A stretch of DNA of 64,000 bases from Siphonobacter aquaeclarae (GCF_900103285.1 NZ_FNGS01000001.1:489515-553514), one strand, 5' to 3'; shown: positions 43,847-53,325, numbered from the stretch's first letter. Program-made: numbers and translations. Notes: generated by a model not told the origin, from the sequence alone.

Positions 43847-45040
43847 CTATGCTTTCTTTGTATTGGGGAGAAAGACTGTCAAAAGCCCCAGCAAAGGCAG
43901 GAAGGAACAGACCTGGTAGACATATTCCAGGCTGGTTGCATCGGCCAAGCGGCCGAGTACCGCCGATCCGATGCCGCCCATTCCGAACGAAAAGCCGAAA
44001 AATAACCCGGCGATCATACCTACCTTACCAGGGACCAGTTCCTGGGCATATACCAGAATCGCTGAAAAAGCGGAGGACAATGTAAGGCCGATAATAACCG
44101 TCAGCACAGCCGTCCAGAACAGGTTGACGTGCGGCAGCAGCAACGTAAACGGCGCCGCGCCGAGAATGGATACCCAGATGACATACCGGCGGCCGATCCG
44201 GTCTCCAACCGGGCCGCCGATGAACGTACCCACCGCTACCGAAAACAGGAAAAGGAACAGGTACAGCTGCGAATCCTGAACAGAGACGTGGAATTTATCC
44301 ATCAGGTAAAACGTGTAGTAGCTGCTCATGCTGGCCATGTAGAAGTACTTCGAAAACACGAGTACCAGCAGAATACCGATCGAAAAAATAACCCGGCTTT
44401 TTGTAAAACCTGACGTCTGCTCCTGACCGCCGTCCTTCCGGGTAGCGATGACACGGTTCTGCTTATACCAGTTGCCCAGTACCCACAATACACCGATAGC
44501 CAGCAAGGCTACCACCGAAAACCAGCTGACGCTGGATTGCCCGTGTTTGACGATGATCATCGCCGCCAGCAACGGGCCTAGCGCACTGCCGGCATTACCG
44601 CCAACCTGAAAGAGCGACTGCGCCATACCCCGCTTGCCGCCGGAAGCCAGAAATGCCACACGCGAAGCCTCAGGGTGAAAAATCGCCGAACCGATCCCCA
44701 CCAGCGCCACACTGAGCAGCAGTGTCGAAAACTGGCTGGCGACCGACAGGCTGAGCAGGCCGATCAGCGTAAAGCCCATACCGGTAGCGAGGGAATACGG
44801 CATCGGTCGCTTATCGGTAAACAAGCCGACGAACGGTTGAAGCAGCGACGCCGTAATCTGAAACGTCAGCGTAATCAGCCCCACCTGCCCGAAACTCAAG
44901 TGAAAAGAATCTTTGATAATGGGATAAATCGACGGAATGAGCGATTGAATCGTGTCATTCAGCAAATGGGAAAAACTGATGGCAAACAGGATAGGGAAAG
45001 CGGTCTGCCCGGCAACGGAGACGGCTGCGGCCTTTTTCAT
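43847..45040 (-). CDS. MFS transporter, fosmidomycin-resistance (Fsr) type
   Basis: A 397-residue inner-membrane protein with about 12 membrane segments. It begins with the Fsr-family pattern FPILFAISFSHLLNDTIQSLIPSIYPIIKDSF, then LLQPFVGLFTDKRPMPYSL, GIGSAIFHPEASRVAFLASGG and GMAQSLFQVGGNAGSALGP, all typical of this drug/proton antiporter group. The physiological substrate is not certain. A 14-base motif directly ahead of its start recurs ahead of the adjacent GntR regulator gene, so it is probably controlled by that protein. Confidence 0.9.
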   Translation of the reverse strand: MKKAAAVSVAGQTAFPILFAISFSHLLNDTIQSLIPSIYPIIKDSFHLSFGQVGLITLTFQITASLLQPFVGLFTDKRPMPYSLATGMGFTLIGLLSLSVASQFSTLLLSVALVGIGSAIFHPEASRVAFLASGGKRGMAQSLFQVGGNAGSALGPLLAAMIIVKHGQSSVSWFSVVALLAIGVLWVLGNWYKQNRVIATRKDGGQEQTSGFTKSRVIFSIGILLVLVFSKYFYMASMSSYYTFYLMDKFHVSVQDSQLYLFLFLFSVAVGTFIGGPVGDRIGRRYVIWVSILGAAPFTLLLPHVNLFWTAVLTVIIGLTLSSAFSAILVYAQELVPGKVGMIAGLFFGFSFGMGGIGSAVLGRLADATSLEYVYQVCSFLPLLGLLTVFLPNTKKA

Positions 45041-45043
45041 ACG

Positions 45044-45057
45044 ATCATCTGATGTTT
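45044..45057 (-). promoter_or_regulatory. Candidate GntR operator ahead of the MFS gene
   Basis: On the minus strand aaacatcagatgat, with the 9-base palindrome catcagatg, ends three bases before the ATG of the transporter. The same 14 bases occur at the same distance from the regulator start (45750-45763). Confidence 0.55.
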
Positions 45058-45098
45058 ATGGCAAAAAAAAATAGAATTGGTTGATTGACAGGTGGTTT

Positions 45099-45746
45099 TT
45101 AATGATCAACGATCTGGCGCGCCCAGTACCAGGCCTGTTCTGCATCCTGCTCTTCGATGGCGGCGAGGAGGTTCTCATGCAAGGTCTGGGTCGCTACGAA
45201 CGAATCGGTGTTTTCGAACTGAGCAAGGAACGATTCCTTCAATTGCTCGGCAAAAGCCTTGTATAAATCAGCCAGGATATCGTTTCCGGATGCCTGGGCA
45301 ATGTGGGTATGAAAACGGATGTCGGCATCGATACATGCCAGCCATTCACCCGCGTGGGCGAGGCGCTTCCGCTCAGCCAGATCGGCCCGCATCTTGACCA
45401 GGTCCGATGCGCTCCGGTTTTGTGCCGCTTTCTCGGCGACCTTATGCTCGAGCATCAGGCGGACCTCCAGCAGGTGCTGGGGCTCTACCCGCCGTAACCG
45501 TTGCGTCAACGGCTCCGAATCCGGCATTTTGGGCGATACAAACGTTCCAAGCCCCTGCCGTACCTGTATCCAACCCGCGTTCGAAAGTATCCGGACGGCC
45601 TCCCGGACGGTCGACCGGCTCACGCCAAACTGCTGCATCAACTCCGGCTCTGTCGGAAGTTTCTCGCCTGCCCGTATGTTTCCCAGTGAAATCTGCTGCT
45701 GCAACCGGCGCGATAATTCCTCCGGCAAACTTACCCGCTTAATCAT
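45099..45746 (-). CDS. GntR-family regulator of the FadR/FCD subgroup
   Basis: A 215-residue protein from the ATG at 45746. Residues about 5-70 form the winged helix (LSRRLQQQISLGNIRAGEKLPTEPELMQQFGVSRSTVREAVRILSNAGW, then the wing QGLGTFV). The C-terminal 130 residues are a helical FCD ligand-binding domain (LLEVRLMLEHKVAEKAA, FHTHIAQASGNDILADLYKAF). The frame is open 14 codons further upstream, but that start would place the shared 14-base motif inside the coding region, whereas from 45746 the motif sits at the same spacing as before the MFS gene. Likely an autoregulated repressor of the exporter. Confidence 0.88.
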   Translation of the reverse strand: MIKRVSLPEELSRRLQQQISLGNIRAGEKLPTEPELMQQFGVSRSTVREAVRILSNAGWIQVRQGLGTFVSPKMPDSEPLTQRLRRVEPQHLLEVRLMLEHKVAEKAAQNRSASDLVKMRADLAERKRLAHAGEWLACIDADIRFHTHIAQASGNDILADLYKAFAEQLKESFLAQFENTDSFVATQTLHENLLAAIEEQDAEQAWYWARQIVDH

Positions 45747-45749
45747 CCT

Positions 45750-45763
45750 ATCATCTGATGTTT
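45750..45763 (-). promoter_or_regulatory. Candidate autoregulatory operator ahead of the GntR gene
   Basis: Identical 14-base copy (aaacatcagatgat on the minus strand) of the motif at 45044-45057, again three bases ahead of the ATG. It decides the choice of the shorter start for the regulator. Confidence 0.55.
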
Positions 45764-45822
45764 CGACAAAAGTAGCAGAAACATCCAATCCGGCAACGAG
45801 GGTTGTCTTATAATCGTATTAA

Positions 45823-45850
45823 AAAAGCCGGCTCTATCAGGCCGGCTTTT
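45823..45850. terminator. Hairpin terminator upstream of the GntR gene
   Basis: A perfect 10-bp stem aaaagccggc/gccggctttt with an 8-base loop, bounded by A- and T-runs on both strands. It is nearly identical in stem to the one at 46035-46063, so a stretch of about 185 bases is enclosed by twin terminators. Confidence 0.8.
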
Positions 45851-46034
45851 CACAAGCAACAACGTATTGAGGAAAAATTGGCGGAGAGGTTCCCTATTTC
45901 GAAACCGGGCGCCCCGCCAGAGCACCCGGTCCGTCTTTCATCAGGTTGAAGTACCGGCAGGTCGGACACCCGCCTTTAGTCAGGTATGCGAAAGCGCGGC
46001 GGAGGTTAACAGGTTTCTCCCGTCCATTTTTGAA

Positions 46035-46063
46035 AAAAGCCGGCTTCAGAGACGCCGGCTTTT
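46035..46063 (-). terminator. Terminator of the coiled-coil/vWA gene pair
   Basis: A perfect 10-bp stem aaaagccggc/gccggctttt with a 9-base loop lies 17 bases beyond the stop at 46081 and ends in Ts on the minus strand. Confidence 0.85.
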
Positions 46064-46080
46064 GAAACAAACAAACAACT

Positions 46081-46914
46081 TCAGGTTTTCAGAAACGACC
46101 GGAGCAGGTCGGCGGACTTCAGCAGTCCCTCCCGGCTTCCGTATTTCATACGCCTGACACCCATTTCCCCCAGCCATTTCTGCCATACGCCGGTCAGCAT
46201 ATCCATCTCACCGAGGTACTCCCTTTTCGCACGCATCTCGGCAACATAGACAGAAAGAGGAGGAAGGGGCTTTTTAATCTGCAAAAGGCCTTCGTCTCTC
46301 GCAGCAAGGGCTTTCCGCCAGTCCGGCATCTTTCTCAGGCGGTCCAGCACGCTGGAATCCGTACACCGGTGTCCTTCGCACAGCACATTTGAGTTCTTTT
46401 CGAAATCAAAATAACCATCGGTGAGGATGATCCAGGTATTGGTATAGCCTGTTTCCAGATCGCTCGGCAGGTTATTGTTGGCGTACAACCACAGATCACT
46501 TCCTGTAAAATCGGCGGGCTTGCGCCGACCGGCCAGGGCTGCCGCATACAGACGAGCTACTTTCGCGGGCAGGTCTCTTTTCAGTGCTTCCAGCCGGCTG
46601 CGCTTTTGGGCAAAGGGCACCTTGCCCATGTCCAGGTACAGTTCGTCGAGGCCGGGAAGCACGCTCATGGATTTTTGCGGGGCGACCGCTATCCGAAACC
46701 GGTCCTTTGAATTGATAATCAGGTTATTTCGCACTTTCTGCTCGAACGTTTCGAAGACGATCCGGATTAGCTCCTGATCCCGTTTAGCCTGTTCCGGTTG
46801 CAGAATCCGGTCCGACAAATCCAGCAAAACCACGTAGTTGGCAGGCAGATTTCCCGCCAGGGCGCCGCCTTTTCCGATCAGGAAAAGGCAGGCAAGGAGG
46901 ATCAGCTTTTTCAT
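46081..46914 (-). CDS. Secreted von Willebrand factor A-like protein
   Basis: A 277-residue protein from the ATG at 46914, with a signal peptide (KKLILLACLFLIGKGGALAG). The mature part starts with a strand leading to a MIDAS-like site (NYVVLLDLSDRI, aligning with DxSxS but with the second Ser replaced by Arg), and later has TNTWIILTDGYFDFE, where a TDG turn of vWA domains is seen. A cysteine pair (LCEGHRC) and a helical C-terminus follow. The start overlaps the upstream stop as TGATG, so it is translationally coupled to the membrane protein. Function is unknown; it probably works outside the inner membrane with that partner. Confidence 0.7.
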   Translation of the reverse strand: MKKLILLACLFLIGKGGALAGNLPANYVVLLDLSDRILQPEQAKRDQELIRIVFETFEQKVRNNLIINSKDRFRIAVAPQKSMSVLPGLDELYLDMGKVPFAQKRSRLEALKRDLPAKVARLYAAALAGRRKPADFTGSDLWLYANNNLPSDLETGYTNTWIILTDGYFDFEKNSNVLCEGHRCTDSSVLDRLRKMPDWRKALAARDEGLLQIKKPLPPLSVYVAEMRAKREYLGEMDMLTGVWQKWLGEMGVRRMKYGSREGLLKSADLLRSFLKT

Positions 46915-48170
46915 CAAGCGGCGACGGCGTTGGGTTCGGGCGTGTTCGTTTCGAGGTGATTCCGGTAGAAGGTGCGGATCACCGTGTCACATTCAGCCTG
47001 CAGCTCCGCGTTGTGCAGGCGGTTGTTGACATACCCCAGCCAGCCGTCGTAGAAGTCTGTGATGTATTTTTCAAGCTCGGCCCGGCTGAAGAAGAGCGTC
47101 TGCCGGTCGTCCTTGAGCCGGACGATGTCGAGTTCCAGGGTCTTGAGCGTTCCTTCCAGCGTGATGACCTTCTTGCGGATATCTGCCAGCACCAGGCGGA
47201 TATCTCCCTTCCGGTTTTGCCGGTGGCGTATTTCCAAGCCGGTGATACGGCGGACGTCTTTCTTGCCATATTCCTGCATAAAGGCATGCAGTAATCCGCT
47301 CCAGACCATACTGGCCGCGAAGCCCATCGCAAGCACGAGGTAAAAGACCGGCGAAGTCCACCACGCTTCCTCGCCCGCATTCGCCAGGCCCATCAGTACT
47401 TTTAATTCAAACGACTTATGCTCGATGAAATAGGCCAGCAAACCGTCGGTACCCAGGATCAGCGCCAGCAACAGGCCTACTCCGGCGGCTTTCTGCCTGC
47501 CCTCAAACTCCCAGGCAATGTGCAGCATGGCGCCAAACGCGAACAGCAGAATAGGTCCGGCCCAGTGAAAATCGAGCACTGTAAACGCCTCCCGGGCAAA
47601 TACCGCCGAGAGAATACCGGCGGTATTTCCGCCGCTTTCGTTTGCCTTTTGCAATTCAGCCGCCAGATCGCGGAAAAATGCCGAGTAAAAACTCGAAACG
47701 TAGAAGAGATAAATGAAGACTCCCAGCAGAATCGTCATGGCAGCGTACAGATTCCGCTTAAACCGATCGAGGTGGTAATACCGGTTATTGCCTTCCGATT
47801 CATCCCGGCGGATCTGGAGAATTTCCTCGTCCAGTTGCAGGAGTTCCTGTTCCAGACGCGGTACGTCGGTGTCGGTCAGCTGCCGCATTTCGGTCCGGAC
47901 CTCTTCGGCATTTTTCTGCCGTTCGATGATCCGTCCTTCCAGCTCGGCCTTTTGCTTCTGGCGCTGTTCTTCGTTGGCGTCCACGTCGATGATGTAGCCG
48001 CGACGAATCTGGTTCAGTAAATTTTCGAGTGCCAGCGCGTTGCCGCGGTGATGCTCGGCTTTTTCATATCCGTAAGACTGAAGGTTGACACGGCGGACAA
48101 GCGTATCGTTTTTGGGTTCTTCCGGAGTAACCGGCTCCGGAGTGGTGCGGGGAATAACAAAGAGTGACAT
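46914..48170 (-). CDS. Membrane protein with two coiled-coil regions, function unknown
   Basis: A 418-residue protein. Residues about 70-135 are a long charged coiled coil (QRQKQKAELEGRIIERQKNA). Four hydrophobic segments follow (about 140-165, 205-222, 228-247, 270-293), and a second coiled coil lies at about 310-375 (VLADIRKKVITLEGTLKTLELDIV). The layout resembles large coiled-coil membrane proteins of unknown role such as DUF4407-type proteins, but I do not recognise a specific family. It overlaps the vWA-like gene by one base; the pair forms a self-contained unit ending in a terminator. Confidence 0.7.
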   Translation of the reverse strand: MSLFVIPRTTPEPVTPEEPKNDTLVRRVNLQSYGYEKAEHHRGNALALENLLNQIRRGYIIDVDANEEQRQKQKAELEGRIIERQKNAEEVRTEMRQLTDTDVPRLEQELLQLDEEILQIRRDESEGNNRYYHLDRFKRNLYAAMTILLGVFIYLFYVSSFYSAFFRDLAAELQKANESGGNTAGILSAVFAREAFTVLDFHWAGPILLFAFGAMLHIAWEFEGRQKAAGVGLLLALILGTDGLLAYFIEHKSFELKVLMGLANAGEEAWWTSPVFYLVLAMGFAASMVWSGLLHAFMQEYGKKDVRRITGLEIRHRQNRKGDIRLVLADIRKKVITLEGTLKTLELDIVRLKDDRQTLFFSRAELEKYITDFYDGWLGYVNNRLHNAELQAECDTVIRTFYRNHLETNTPEPNAVAA

Positions 48171-48287
48171 AAGCTGATAGTTGTTTGTGTTTCAGTCAGA
48201 TATGTCTGTGTATCGCCCGCGGTTATCGGAAAGTCAGGTGTCTGTTGTCGATTTTTTTCAAAATAAATTTTATATTCTGACAGTCAG

Positions 48288-50018
48288 CTACTTAACCACC
48301 TTTACTTCTTTCGGCGCCTTGATTTCGCTGCGGATTTTTCCGTCGGCGCCGCGGGTATGTCTCACCCGGATAAGTCCGTACGGCGTCGGAAATGTCCCTT
48401 CTGCGAACGTCAGGTCGCCCAGGTGCGGCTCGATTTTGACCTTCCGGCAGCCTGGTTCCAGTACCTGAATTCCGAGCACGTGCTCGGTCAGCCAGGGTGT
48501 CGGTCCGGCGGCCCACCCGTGCGACAGACTATGCCGGAACCCGACGTAGCAGTACGCGCCGTAGTCGCCGTGTATATCCTTTTGCCCCGCTGCCGGCAAC
48601 TCATCAATCCGCGACGCGCCCGGCAGCCAATCGAGGTTAAAGTCTTCCCAGAACGTAGTAGCACCGAGGTTCAGCATCGCTCCCCAGAAAGTACGGATAT
48701 CCCGCAGCGCGCCGTCGTAGTCGCCGGCTTTGGCCTTCGCCTGCAGCATGTAATACCCATAAAACGTCGAATATCCCTTTGCACCCCCTTCTGAAAGCAG
48801 GGTATTGGCTTTTTCGGGGGACAGTAATCCGGTCAGTCCCATCAAGGCGGCGGCCTGCTTGGAGCCGTTCGGATCCGGGACATAGGTCGACAGATCGGCA
48901 ACAGCCTCAAGCGATTGCTTCATGGCTTCCGTTTCCCCGAGAATACGGCAGAGATCCGCTCCTGCCCGCAACGACCAGATCAGCATGGCCTGTAAACCAG
49001 CGTCTACGCCCTTCTGATTTTCGCTGGATGGCCAGTCGAGAAACCGGTGGCCATCCAGTTTCTCCTTGTGATCCGAACCGATTTTGGTACGCAAATGCGC
49101 CAGCAGCTTGACCAGGTAGTCCTTTTGCTGACGCAGGTAGGCCAGGTCCCCATTATGGTAGTACCAGTCGCGGTGAATGATGATCCACCACATCGAGTAC
49201 GTACTGATCCCGTTCATCCATTGCGGCAAAGGCGTAATATCCCGGACGAGGTCGAGGCTCTTAGGCACTACTTCGTTGTGGCCGAATACCGCGCTGATAG
49301 CCGAGGTTTCGGGATGCATGTCTCCCACCCAGACCAGCCGGTCGCGCTTGATACCGTCCCACAGGTAATCCTGCATATTCAGGTGAACAGTATATGCCCC
49401 GGTCATCCAGATACGGTTCAGCAATTCGTCGCTGCACCGAAAGGAGCCCTGGTATGCCAGATCCCGGAAGATAAACGCGGCCCGGATTTCCTTGACCTGC
49501 CACTCGGCATCGGGCTCCACGAGGTCTACCCTCACAAAACGGAAGCCGGTATTGCCGATTTCGAGCTTGCCAAGCCAGGGAACGAGTACCTCTTCGTCGC
49601 GAATAGCATGGTCGTTGGTAGCGGTCTGTTTCGGGCCAATTGAGCTCATCGCCTCCGCCGCCGATTCGCCGAAGCGTATCCGGACGCGGACCGGCTTGCC
49701 CGAGGGCGACATGCCTGAAACGATCTGTAACCCGCCATGCAATTCTTTCCCGAAATCCAGCAAAACAGAAGCCTGTTCACCTTTTTCGTTTTTCCAGACA
49801 GACATATTCCGGTTGGCCAGGTCGGCCTGCCCGTTGCCTTCTCCCAGCAAACGGGACGCATTTTTCACCGAACCGGATTGCCAGACAATCCGCACCGGAG
49901 ACAGGTAACGTGTAATGGTCGGTACCGGTTGAGAAACCCGGTTTTCAAAAACAGGCGGTAGCTGGGCGGCCGCTTCACCGGCCAGCAGGCTCAGGGCCAG
50001 GAGGTATTTTTTTGTCAC
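48288..50018 (-). CDS. GH78-type alpha-L-rhamnosidase
   Basis: A 576-residue secreted glycosidase with a signal peptide (about 1-18, TKKYLLALSLLAGEAAAQ). The (alpha/alpha)6 barrel carries the GH78 hallmark YLWDGIKRDRLVWVGDMHPET, then ATTFWEDFNLDW and SLSHGWAAGPTPWL near the C-terminus, with a final beta domain. Retaining or inverting details cannot be read; GH78 enzymes are inverting and remove terminal alpha-L-rhamnose. Translation begins at a GTG (50018) whose sequence GTGA overlaps the stop of the upstream glycosidase, so the two are co-translated. It is shorter than many GH78 enzymes because it lacks the N-terminal accessory modules. Confidence 0.88.
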   Translation of the reverse strand: MTKKYLLALSLLAGEAAAQLPPVFENRVSQPVPTITRYLSPVRIVWQSGSVKNASRLLGEGNGQADLANRNMSVWKNEKGEQASVLLDFGKELHGGLQIVSGMSPSGKPVRVRIRFGESAAEAMSSIGPKQTATNDHAIRDEEVLVPWLGKLEIGNTGFRFVRVDLVEPDAEWQVKEIRAAFIFRDLAYQGSFRCSDELLNRIWMTGAYTVHLNMQDYLWDGIKRDRLVWVGDMHPETSAISAVFGHNEVVPKSLDLVRDITPLPQWMNGISTYSMWWIIIHRDWYYHNGDLAYLRQQKDYLVKLLAHLRTKIGSDHKEKLDGHRFLDWPSSENQKGVDAGLQAMLIWSLRAGADLCRILGETEAMKQSLEAVADLSTYVPDPNGSKQAAALMGLTGLLSPEKANTLLSEGGAKGYSTFYGYYMLQAKAKAGDYDGALRDIRTFWGAMLNLGATTFWEDFNLDWLPGASRIDELPAAGQKDIHGDYGAYCYVGFRHSLSHGWAAGPTPWLTEHVLGIQVLEPGCRKVKIEPHLGDLTFAEGTFPTPYGLIRVRHTRGADGKIRSEIKAPKEVKVVK

Positions 50019-53000
50019 TTCGAAGAAGAAAAGGTAGATGCAGGATAGTACAGTACCCGGACAGGACCGAGTAATCCGGAAGGCTCATACGTACTTTCCG
50101 GTTTGTAAGGATTGACGTTGGACCAGGTCCGCCGCTGCGCTTCCGGCAGGCGGCTGTCGCCGATGAGGCGGTTGACCCAGGTATTGGCGACCTCGATTTC
50201 CGCTTCGTTTACGCCTTTTTTAACGGCCCGGCTGATATCCAGCTCCCAGGGAGCCGTCCATACCGTTCCGAGCGTGACGCCGTTGATTTTCACACTCGCC
50301 AGCGCCCGGACTTCCCCAAGATGGAGAAAGGCTTTTCCTTTGGAAGGATCGGCCGTGAATCGAATCCGGTAGACCGCCTTTCCGGAATAATCCCGGATAC
50401 GGGGATCGGTATGTTTACTCCAGTCGGTGAGTGTCGGGAAAGACACGGGCCTCTCCGGCCCGCGCGCCGCGGGATCAAACGTGACGGACCAGGGGCCGGA
50501 AAGTTCATTTGCAGCCGTCGGTTCCGGAAAATTCCGCTGGCCGGCTTTCGGCGATCCCTTTTTCCGGAATACCAGAAAACCGCTTTGGTAGGCGTCCAGC
50601 CGGAGCGGAATCGTCGTCGTTTCATCGGAAGAAGTGTACTCCGGCAGTGGGCGCGTCGTGCCGGTGACGGCGTCCCACCATTCCGGCTGCCGCCCGCTGA
50701 CGCGCACCGTCACCGGCGCTGAAACCGGCTGATCGGACTGATTGGTAATGAAATAAATATCTTCCGTTGCTGAATGGCGGTGCGTATACAGCAGCGCCTT
50801 GTCTCCGAGCCCCGCGTCGGGAAGTACCTTCAGTGTCTTCAGAATATCAGCCAGGTCTCCGGAACGGAATACGCGGCCTGCACCGTACCGCTCGCCTGAC
50901 CAGACCTTCGCGGCAAGATCTTTGACTTTTTTGTCAGCCTGCGGGTATCCCTCCAGACTCGGCGACCGCTCCGGCGCAGGCCCGAGCAACGTACCTCCGG
51001 CCTGTACGAGGGTGGCAAGCCGTTCGAGTACTTCCGGGCGCATGGTTTTCAGGGGCGGCAGGACCAGTACATGGTAGGAAGTGCCGTCCGGTAAGGTCCA
51101 TTTGCCGTTTTCGACCGTCAGACGGGTCAGGATAACTTCTGCGTTGATATAGTCGTAGGAGTATCCTGCGGGTATTTCGGGTTGACGGGTACCGGTCATT
51201 TTCGGGGCGTCTTCCCCGATGAAATAGGCGACGTCGTTGACGGACTTACCCTGCTGCAAGAGGAAATTGCATCGCCGCAGGTAGTCGACAAAAGCCTTGC
51301 TCTGATAAAACCAGGTATTATGCCGGTTGAACTCCGTTCCGAAGCCGGCATTGACACCGGGTAAGGCAGCCGTCGGCTGCGTAATCATAACGTGAAGAAG
51401 GGTATGGTTGACGCCTTCGGTAAACGACCAGTCGCCCCGCTTCTTCAACAGCGCCGGATACCGGACAAAGGCCTTTCCACCCGCCGTAAACGACTCTGCC
51501 GCAACCTTGCTTTTGCCGTAAATATGAGCTGCTGACGCGGCAGCACGGTTTTCGATACTGCCGAGGTCTCCTTCGTTCCAGAATTCACCTCCGACTTCGT
51601 CCGACTGCCCGCCGTATTGCAGAAACTCTCCGGGAAAGCCCCAATGACCGTAATTTTCAAGCCATAGCTTCATGCCTTTGGTGTGGCTGAGGTTTCTCAG
51701 GCCACCCACATATTCATAGGCGACGCGGTCGGCAACCAGGCGGCGAACATCCCATAGAAAGCGATCCGACCGGTCGGCGGATCCCACAATTCTTCCCGAA
51801 AAAACAGGCAGCCACGGAAGCGGATCATACCCATACCGCTGTTGGAAAGCCTCCGCCATTCCGTCCGTCCAGTTTTGGGAGCCGGTTTCGTAGCTGTCGG
51901 CAACGACATACCGGAGCGCTTTCCGGTCAGCCGGAGCCAGGCTGTCGTAAACCGCCCCGATGAAAGAATCAAAATGGTGCCGCAGGTTTTTCCGGTTCAT
52001 TTTGTCTACCTCCAGGCCTTTGCCTTCCGGCGACGCGGGGCTGTTCGTCCGGCCCGTAGACCGTGTTCCAAACCAGACGATGGTCCATTTTCCTGCCGGA
52101 GCGGCCCAGCGCAGGGAGCCGTCGGCCTCCAGCGGGAGGTTGATCATCCTGGCCGGGTCGAGTACCTGGCCCTCTCCTTTCGGTTCGGGCTGGGTAACCC
52201 ATTGGTATTCATTCCAGAGCGGGAGCGGCGTCTGGAACATCTTGGCCAGTTGTTTTTCTTCGAAGCGTTCGAGCCGGGCTTCGGGTGAAATCCGGCATTC
52301 GGCGAGTCCGCCTTTCCCCCGGATATGCCGGATAAGGAGGCGAAACGCGCTCCCGCTGACATCGGGGATTGCCAGTACAACCGGCGCATACGGCCGGAAG
52401 CCGACGCCGTCGTCAGGGTTACTGCGGTCGAAGTCAAACTCGCGCAACGTCCGGAACGAACCGTCTGCTTCCTTTACCTGTAAAATGCCGGTAAAACGCA
52501 CCGGAACAGGGGCAGGTACCAATGTCAGACTTCTCGCTGTAAATGCCTGTTTATAAGCCAGATCGAGCACAAGATCCTCCTTCTGACCGGCCGGAAAGAA
52601 GGAAGCCGTTTCAGGATTTCCATCCGTCAGCGCCGGAAGATCTTCCCATCCCGAAGAGGCTGTAAGGGTAGCCTCCGGGAGTACCTGCCCATGGGCAGTC
52701 GGAAAGGCTACGGCGGCTACCGGGCGTATTGCGCCTGCCGGGCGGGGGAATACTACTTCCCGGGGACCGGCCACTTCCTGCTCATCACAAGCCAGGTACT
52801 GCATGCTTTCTGTCGGCAGTACCCACGGACCACCGCTCTGGCTCCAGCCGGGGCTATTGAATAAGCCGATGGTAATACCCTTTCGGTTAGCCGTTTGGAT
52901 AGCGGTTTTAGTAATCTTCCACCATTCCGGCGAGAAAAGTTTGACTTTTCCGTAGGGTACTTCGCGCGGGTCGTAACCGATGTTACCGATAAATGCACGG

Positions 53001-53185
53001 CCTATGCCGACGGCGGCCATTGCTTCCACGTCCTTCCGAACGCCGTCTTCCGAAATATTATCACTCATCCAGTACCAGTACACGCTGGGTTTCGTGGAAT
53101 CGGGAGGCGTACGGAATCCCTTTTCGAGCAATTGGGCAGAAGCCGACAGGGAGCAAATCGTCAGCAGAAAAGAAATCAGTTTCAT
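50015..53185 (-). CDS. GH106-like glycoside hydrolase (probable alpha-L-rhamnosidase)
   Basis: A 1056-residue secreted protein from the ATG at 53185, which begins a signal peptide (KLISFLLTICSLSASAQ); 47 upstream codons are open but rejected. It follows the GH106 pattern: PSVYWYWMSDNISEDGVRKDVEAM near the start, IGLFNSPGWSQSGGPWV, a barrel with YVVADSYETGSQNW and MKLWLENYGHWGFPGEF, and a C-terminal sugar-binding beta-sandwich (ALASVKINGVTLGTVW). GH106 enzymes cleave alpha-L-rhamnosides, including in rhamnogalacturonan. Paired with GH78, it points to a rhamnose-containing glycan as substrate. Confidence 0.85.
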   Translation of the reverse strand: MKLISFLLTICSLSASAQLLEKGFRTPPDSTKPSVYWYWMSDNISEDGVRKDVEAMAAVGIGRAFIGNIGYDPREVPYGKVKLFSPEWWKITKTAIQTANRKGITIGLFNSPGWSQSGGPWVLPTESMQYLACDEQEVAGPREVVFPRPAGAIRPVAAVAFPTAHGQVLPEATLTASSGWEDLPALTDGNPETASFFPAGQKEDLVLDLAYKQAFTARSLTLVPAPVPVRFTGILQVKEADGSFRTLREFDFDRSNPDDGVGFRPYAPVVLAIPDVSGSAFRLLIRHIRGKGGLAECRISPEARLERFEEKQLAKMFQTPLPLWNEYQWVTQPEPKGEGQVLDPARMINLPLEADGSLRWAAPAGKWTIVWFGTRSTGRTNSPASPEGKGLEVDKMNRKNLRHHFDSFIGAVYDSLAPADRKALRYVVADSYETGSQNWTDGMAEAFQQRYGYDPLPWLPVFSGRIVGSADRSDRFLWDVRRLVADRVAYEYVGGLRNLSHTKGMKLWLENYGHWGFPGEFLQYGGQSDEVGGEFWNEGDLGSIENRAAASAAHIYGKSKVAAESFTAGGKAFVRYPALLKKRGDWSFTEGVNHTLLHVMITQPTAALPGVNAGFGTEFNRHNTWFYQSKAFVDYLRRCNFLLQQGKSVNDVAYFIGEDAPKMTGTRQPEIPAGYSYDYINAEVILTRLTVENGKWTLPDGTSYHVLVLPPLKTMRPEVLERLATLVQAGGTLLGPAPERSPSLEGYPQADKKVKDLAAKVWSGERYGAGRVFRSGDLADILKTLKVLPDAGLGDKALLYTHRHSATEDIYFITNQSDQPVSAPVTVRVSGRQPEWWDAVTGTTRPLPEYTSSDETTTIPLRLDAYQSGFLVFRKKGSPKAGQRNFPEPTAANELSGPWSVTFDPAARGPERPVSFPTLTDWSKHTDPRIRDYSGKAVYRIRFTADPSKGKAFLHLGEVRALASVKINGVTLGTVWTAPWELDISRAVKKGVNEAEIEVANTWVNRLIGDSRLPEAQRRTWSNVNPYKPESTYEPSGLLGPVRVLYYPASTFSSSK

Positions 53186-53325
53186 AGAGGTGTCAGGAGG
53201 TCTTGCTGTGCGTTTATGTCGCCCGCCGGCTGGCAGTCCGTGATTACGCGGCAATTTTCGTACTTTTCCGGGTATACGTCCGTTGATTCCTTCTTTTGAA
53301 GACAGAGTCGTCCTCCTCTGAACCA

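Noticed and set aside
45859-45902. tRNA-like stem with a ttcgaa loop
   Set aside because: The arms do not fold into a cloverleaf and there is no anticodon arm of the right size.
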